A stretch of DNA of 64,000 nucleotides, from contig NZ_QGMP01000001.1 in NCBI RefSeq assembly GCF_003259185.1, forward strand, positions 1,364,001-1,428,000, in the 5' to 3' direction. The DNA comes from Isoalcanivorax indicus. GTDB lineage: Bacteria; Pseudomonadota; Gammaproteobacteria; Pseudomonadales; Alcanivoracaceae. Below the pieces are notes generated by a model. It ran no database searches, was not told the DNA's origin, and was given only the letters and a program-made list of their open reading frames with translations. The translations under genes were made by a program, and so were the position numbers. Below, in pieces: positions 60,326 through 64,000 of this stretch. Position 1 is the stretch's first letter, and each line of letters starts with the position of its first letter.

Positions 60326-62722
60326 GTGCTGAAAGATATTCCGTTATTGCCACTGCGAGATGTGGTGGTTTATCCCCATATGGTCATCCCGTTGTTTGTC
60401 GGGCGAGCCAAATCCATTCGTGCCCTTGAAGTCGCCATGGCGGGCGACAAGCAGGTCCTGCTGGTGGCGCAGCGTAATGCGTCTGACGATGATCCGGGTG
60501 CGGAAGCGCTGCACCGGGTAGGCACCGTCTCCAGCATCCTGCAGATGCTGCGCCTGCCTGACGGTACCGTGAAGGTGCTGGTGGAAGGCAGCGAGCGTGC
60601 CCATGTGGTGCGTGTCGACTTCAACGACGAATGTGCTGTCGCCGATGCGCGCGAGCTGGGCGAACGCCTGCCACCGGACAATGAAGCCGAGGCATTGAGC
60701 AAGACGTTGCTTGAGCAGTTCGAACAGTACGTGCGCCTGTCCAAGAAAGTCGCCCCGGAAATCGTCAGTTCGGTGTCGTCCATTGACGAACTCAGCCGCC
60801 TGGCCGACACCATCGCGGCCCACCTTCAGCTCAAGCTGGAAGAAAAGCAGGAAGTCCTGGAGATGGCGGACACCCGCGAGCGGGTGGAGCATCTGATTGC
60901 CCTGATGGAATCCGAGATCGACATCTTCAACGTCGAGAAGCGGATTCGTGGCCGGGTCAAGAAGCAGATGGAGCGCAGCCAGCGCGAGTACTACCTGAAT
61001 GAGCAGATGAAGGCCATTCAGAAAGAACTCGGCGACATGGACGAAGGCGGCAACGAGATCGAGGAACTGGAGCGCCGCATCGGTGCTGCCGGTATGCCCA
61101 AGGACGCCCGCGACAAGGCCCAGAGCGAACTGACCAAGCTGAAGATGATGTCACCCATGTCGGCGGAAGCCACGGTGGTGCGCAGCTATCTGGACTGGAT
61201 GGTGAGCATTCCCTGGAAAAAGCGCAGCAAGGTGCGGCATGACCTGCGCGCGGCCCAGGAAATTCTCGACCAGGATCATTATGGCCTGGAAGAAGTCAAA
61301 GACCGCATTCTCGAATTCCTGGCCGTGCAGAGCCGTGTCGGCAAGGTCAAGGGTCCGGTGCTGTGCCTGGTAGGCCCGCCCGGGGTGGGCAAGACCTCCC
61401 TGGGGCAGTCCATTGCCAAGGCCACCAACCGCAAGTTTGTGCGCATGGCGCTGGGTGGCGTGCGCGATGAAGCCGAAATCCGTGGGCACCGCCGCACCTA
61501 TATCGGTTCCCTGCCGGGCAAGGTGATGCAGAAGCTGTCCAAGGTGGGGGTGCGCAACCCGCTGTTCCTGCTCGACGAAGTCGACAAGATGGGCATGGAC
61601 ATGCGTGGTGATCCGTCGTCGGCCTTGCTGGAAGTGCTTGATCCGGAACAGAACAATTCCTTCAACGACCACTATCTGGAAGTGGACTACGATCTGTCCG
61701 AGACATTGTTCGTGTGTACCTCCAATTCCATGAACATTCCCGCACCGCTGCTGGATCGTATGGAAGTGATTCGCATCCCCGGCTATACCGAGGATGAGAA
61801 GGTCAATATTGCGCGCCAGTATCTGGTGCCCAAGCAGTGCGAGGCCAACGGCCTGAAGAAGGATGAACTGCGCTTCGATGACGACTCGCTGCGGCATATC
61901 ATTCGCCACTACACCCGGGAAGCCGGCGTGCGGGGCCTGGAGCGCGAGATCAGCAAGGTGTGCCGCAAGGTGGTCAAGGAACACCTGCTGGCCAACAGCG
62001 CCGAGCCGGTGTCCATCGAAGGCGAAGACATCGAGCAGTACCTGGGGGTACGCAAGTACAGCTTCGGCCGTGCCGAGGAACAGGATCAGATCGGTCAGGT
62101 CACAGGGCTGGCCTGGACCTCTGTCGGCGGCGAACTGCTGACCATTGAAGGGGTCTCTACCCCGGGTAAGGGGCTGGTGACCATGACCGGCTCCCTGGGC
62201 GATGTCATGCAGGAGTCGATCCGGGCGGCCTATACGGTGGTCAAGAGTCGTGCTCGCACGCTGGGTATCCGTCGTCGGCAACTGGAACGGAACGATTTCC
62301 ATATTCATGTGCCTGAAGGAGCAACACCGAAGGATGGTCCCAGCGCCGGTGTCGCCATGTGTACGTCACTGGTGTCGGTCCTGACGGGTATTCCGGTCAA
62401 GGCGGAAGTGGCGATGACCGGCGAGATCACCCTGCGTGGCCAGGTGCTGCCCATTGGCGGCCTCAAGGAAAAGCTGCTTGCGGCGCATCGGGGTGGTATC
62501 CGTACGGTACTGATTCCCCAGGAAAATGAACGTGATCTGAAGGAAATTCCGGAGAACATCAAGTCGTCGCTCGATATTCGTCCGGTAAAATGGATCGACC
62601 AGGTTCTCGAAGTGGCACTCCAGCATATGCCGACGCCACTGAGTGAAGCCGAGGTGGAGGAAGAGATCGCCACCGCGGAAGATGGGAAGAAAGGTGACAC
62701 TGATCGAGTCAGCACCCATTGA
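60326..62722 (+). CDS. lon: ATP-dependent protease Lon
   Basis: Lon degrades misfolded and regulatory proteins. The 798-residue protein has the N-terminal substrate domain ([20 protein letters not shown], about 5-200), Walker [10 protein letters not shown] near 350-358 and the serine-lysine dyad Ser673 in [11 protein letters not shown] with Lys716 in [14 protein letters not shown]. The start is GTG 60326 with GAGG 6 bases upstream. The C-terminal tail is Glu-rich. It is transcribed with clpX, or from a promoter inside it. Confidence 0.97.
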   Translation: MLKDIPLLPLRDVVVYPHMVIPLFVGRAKSIRALEVAMAGDKQVLLVAQRNASDDDPGAEALHRVGTVSSILQMLRLPDGTVKVLVEGSERAHVVRVDFNDECAVADARELGERLPPDNEAEALSKTLLEQFEQYVRLSKKVAPEIVSSVSSIDELSRLADTIAAHLQLKLEEKQEVLEMADTRERVEHLIALMESEIDIFNVEKRIRGRVKKQMERSQREYYLNEQMKAIQKELGDMDEGGNEIEELERRIGAAGMPKDARDKAQSELTKLKMMSPMSAEATVVRSYLDWMVSIPWKKRSKVRHDLRAAQEILDQDHYGLEEVKDRILEFLAVQSRVGKVKGPVLCLVGPPGVGKTSLGQSIAKATNRKFVRMALGGVRDEAEIRGHRRTYIGSLPGKVMQKLSKVGVRNPLFLLDEVDKMGMDMRGDPSSALLEVLDPEQNNSFNDHYLEVDYDLSETLFVCTSNSMNIPAPLLDRMEVIRIPGYTEDEKVNIARQYLVPKQCEANGLKKDELRFDDDSLRHIIRHYTREAGVRGLEREISKVCRKVVKEHLLANSAEPVSIEGEDIEQYLGVRKYSFGRAEEQDQIGQVTGLAWTSVGGELLTIEGVSTPGKGLVTMTGSLGDVMQESIRAAYTVVKSRARTLGIRRRQLERNDFHIHVPEGATPKDGPSAGVAMCTSLVSVLTGIPVKAEVAMTGEITLRGQVLPIGGLKEKLLAAHRGGIRTVLIPQENERDLKEIPENIKSSLDIRPVKWIDQVLEVALQHMPTPLSEAEVEEEIATAEDGKKGDTDRVSTH

Positions 62723-62734
62723 CAAGTGAAGTTT

Positions 62735-62755
62735 TTTGCTGAATTGATCAGCAAA
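62735..62755. terminator. Weak hairpin after lon
   Basis: TTTGCTGA (62735-62742) and TCAGCAAA (62748-62755) pair around ATTGA, 13 bases after the lon stop. No T-tract follows on the plus strand, so it may stabilise the 3' end rather than terminate. Confidence 0.35.
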
Positions 62756-62788
62756 TGTAAATGCTCGGACTCTCTGGAGGCCGCTTTC

Positions 62789-62817
62789 TTGACGGGTTTC
62801 AGGCCCGTTGGTATAAA
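62789..62817 (+). promoter_or_regulatory. Sigma-70 promoter for hupB
   Basis: TTGACG (62789-62794), a 17-base spacer and TATAAA (62812-62817), five of six matches in each hexamer. It puts the transcript start near 62824, about 63 bases before the GTG of hupB. Confidence 0.85.
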
Positions 62818-62886
62818 GTCGGCTTCCATATCAGGGACGTGACGAGCGCTCCAGTGAAGAACGGGAAATCATAAAAGGGGATTTTC

Positions 62887-63159
62887 GTGAACAAATCAGA
62901 ACTGATCGATGCAATTGCAGCTGCAGCAGATATTTCCAAAGCTGACGCCGGCCGCGCACTGGACGCTACCGTGGACGCCATCACCAAGGCGCTCAAGGGT
63001 GGTGACAGCGTGTCACTGGTAGGTTTTGGTACCTTCGCCGTGAAGAAGCGTGCCGAGCGAGAAGGTCGTAACCCGCAAACGGGCCAGACCATCAAGATCG
63101 CGGCCGCTAACGTGCCGGGCTTCAAAGCCGGCAAGGCCCTCAAGGACGCGGTGAACTGA
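62887..63159 (+). CDS. hupB: DNA-binding protein HU-beta
   Basis: The 90-residue HU-family histone-like protein compacts the nucleoid and bends DNA. The start [21 protein letters not shown] and the block [20 protein letters not shown], followed by [10 protein letters not shown] (the DNA-binding arm with its Pro), are diagnostic. The start is GTG 62887 with AAAGGGG 6 bases upstream. Genomic position after lon is the standard hupB position. It has its own strong promoter. Confidence 0.97.
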   Translation: MNKSELIDAIAAAADISKADAGRALDATVDAITKALKGGDSVSLVGFGTFAVKKRAEREGRNPQTGQTIKIAAANVPGFKAGKALKDAVN

Positions 63160-63169
63160 GTCGTGTACG

Positions 63170-63246
63170 GGAGCGGTAGTTCAGTTGGTTAGAATACCGG
63201 CCTGTCACGCCGGGGGTCGCGGGTTCGAGTCCCGTCCGCTCCGCCA
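63170..63246 (+). tRNA. tRNA-Asp (anticodon GUC)
   Basis: A 77-base cloverleaf: acceptor GGAGCGG / CCGCTCC, anticodon arm CCGGC-CTGTCAC-GCCGG giving GTC, T-arm GCGGG-TTCGAGT-CCCGT, discriminator G and encoded CCA. It lies 10 bases after the hupB stop, probably processed from the hupB transcript. Confidence 0.96.
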
Positions 63247-63250
63247 ACAG

Positions 63251-63284
63251 AAAAGCGTATCCTTGACGGGGTGCGCTTTTTTGT
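63251..63284 (+). terminator. Rho-independent terminator after tRNA-Asp
   Basis: AAAAGCGTATCC (63251-63262) pairs with the GG-rich descending arm ending CGCTTTTTT, with two G-U wobbles, followed by TTGTTTG. It closes the hupB/tRNA-Asp transcript. Confidence 0.75.
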
Positions 63285-63332
63285 TTGAGGCCTGGCGTTG
63301 GGCCTGGTACTGAATAATTCGGAGAATACACA

Positions 63333-64000
63333 ATGCAGGGGTTCAGGCGATTCTTGCGCGGTCCGGCAGGCAAGGTCCTGTTGGCGGCGATTATCCTGCC
63401 GTTCGTGGTGTCCGCCTTTTATGGCTACTTCACCGGCGGAGGGGGCGGCGACGTGGTCGCCAAGGTAGAGGGTAATTCCATCACCCGCGCGGCGGTCAAC
63501 AACCGCGTACAACAGGTGCGCCAGAATGTGCGTGCCCAGGCGCCGGATATTGATCCGGACATGCTCGACAATTTCGTCAATGCCAGCATGGTGTTGCAGG
63601 GCATGATCAACGAGGTGCTGATGATCAGCGCCGCTCGCGACGCCGGTTTGCGTGTCTCCGAGGAGCAGGCCGCGCGCGAAATCACCCGCACGCCCGACTT
63701 CCAGGATCCACAGACCGGACGTTTCTCGCAGCAGGTGTTCGAGCGCACCGTGCGCAGCATCGGCCAGTCCCCGCGCGGCTACATCGCCGCTCTGCGCGAG
63801 CAGATGGTGCTGGACCAGTTCCGCAGCGGCATCGAAGACACCGAGTTTGCCTTGCCCTATGAACTGGCTGAAATGCGCCGTCTGGGTGAGCAGCGTCGCG
63901 ATGTGCGCTATATCCGCGTCAGCGCGGATGCTCTGCGCAGTGAATTCGAGATCAGTGACGAGCAGGTGACAGCGTTCTACGAGGCCAATGCCGACGAGTT
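63333..64000 (+). CDS. ppiD: PpiD-like periplasmic folding chaperone, N-terminal part (partial)
   Basis: Runs off the window; 222 codons are present. PpiD is an inner-membrane-anchored SurA-like chaperone with an inactive parvulin domain, acting on proteins leaving the Sec translocon. It starts MQGFRRFLRGPAGKVLLAAI, a short cytoplasmic stretch and a membrane anchor (residues about 14-33). The SurA-N-like chaperone region follows (VEGNSITRAAVNNRVQQVRQ, VSEEQAAREITRTPDFQD). ATG 63333 has GGAGA 7 bases upstream. It sits downstream of hupB, as in Enterobacteria and Pseudomonas. Confidence 0.93.
   Translation, partial: MQGFRRFLRGPAGKVLLAAIILPFVVSAFYGYFTGGGGGDVVAKVEGNSITRAAVNNRVQQVRQNVRAQAPDIDPDMLDNFVNASMVLQGMINEVLMISAARDAGLRVSEEQAAREITRTPDFQDPQTGRFSQQVFERTVRSIGQSPRGYIAALREQMVLDQFRSGIEDTEFALPYELAEMRRLGEQRRDVRYIRVSADALRSEFEISDEQVTAFYEANADE

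Overview
The window is a contiguous, high-GC, tightly packed piece of a gammaproteobacterial chromosome. Its housekeeping synteny (lolD, comEC, exbB, exbD, msbA, lpxK, kdsB, phosphatase, murB; then tig, clpP, clpX, lon, hupB, ppiD), together with miaE, an AcnB-type aconitase and a Pla-1/cef-type lipase-like lipoprotein, fits a marine Oceanospirillales/Pseudomonadales-type genus such as Alcanivorax or a relative. The genus is an inference from gene content; no rRNA is present.

Layout. 1-9936: envelope biogenesis, with lipoprotein release (lolC/E tail, lolD), DNA uptake (comEC), an ExbB/ExbD pair, lipid A and Kdo supply (msbA, lpxK, kdsB), a small tyrosine phosphatase and murB; nearly all genes overlap or abut. 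9919-15003: a minus-strand outer-membrane barrel and EamA transporter, a plus-strand FAD monooxygenase, an AT-richer accessory gene with a PD-(D/E)xK/QxxxY nuclease signature, and an isochorismatase-like hydrolase. 15166-15932: a compact TumE/TumA-like toxin-antitoxin pair. 15958-27641: acnB, a lipid A acyltransferase, miaE, the lipase-like lipoprotein, lpxH-ppiA-ppiB, glnS and folD. 27815-28217: a tRNA operon (Pro-UGG, Arg-UCU, His-GUG) with a clear promoter and a strong terminator hairpin.

28399-56661 is the most unusual part: eleven co-oriented genes spanning 28 kb. They encode a small exported protein, an exported TPR/coiled-coil protein, two TPR lipoproteins, a 95-residue exported protein, an ExbB-like channel subunit, two different ExbD-like subunits (one with Asn in place of the membrane Asp), a TonB-like protein with an AgmX/PglI-type C-terminus and a large cytoplasmic coiled coil, a surface protein of about 4480 residues made of DUF11-type modules, and a 1700-residue outer-membrane protein carrying three OmpA-like domains. 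Most junctions are 4-bp ATGA overlaps. The set resembles parts of the Myxococcus Agl/Glt envelope machinery, but here it is tied to a giant adhesin-like protein. I infer a proton-motive-force-driven trans-envelope machine that exports, anchors or moves that protein. I know of no named system with this composition.

56708-64000: the proteostasis block tig, clpP, clpX, lon, hupB, tRNA-Asp and the start of ppiD, with clear promoters at hupB and probably tig and a possible heat-shock promoter at clpX. No stretch above 300 bases lacks a gene; the longest spacers are near 28172-28398, 15004-15206 and 20287-20474. I see no insertion sequence, CRISPR array or rRNA.
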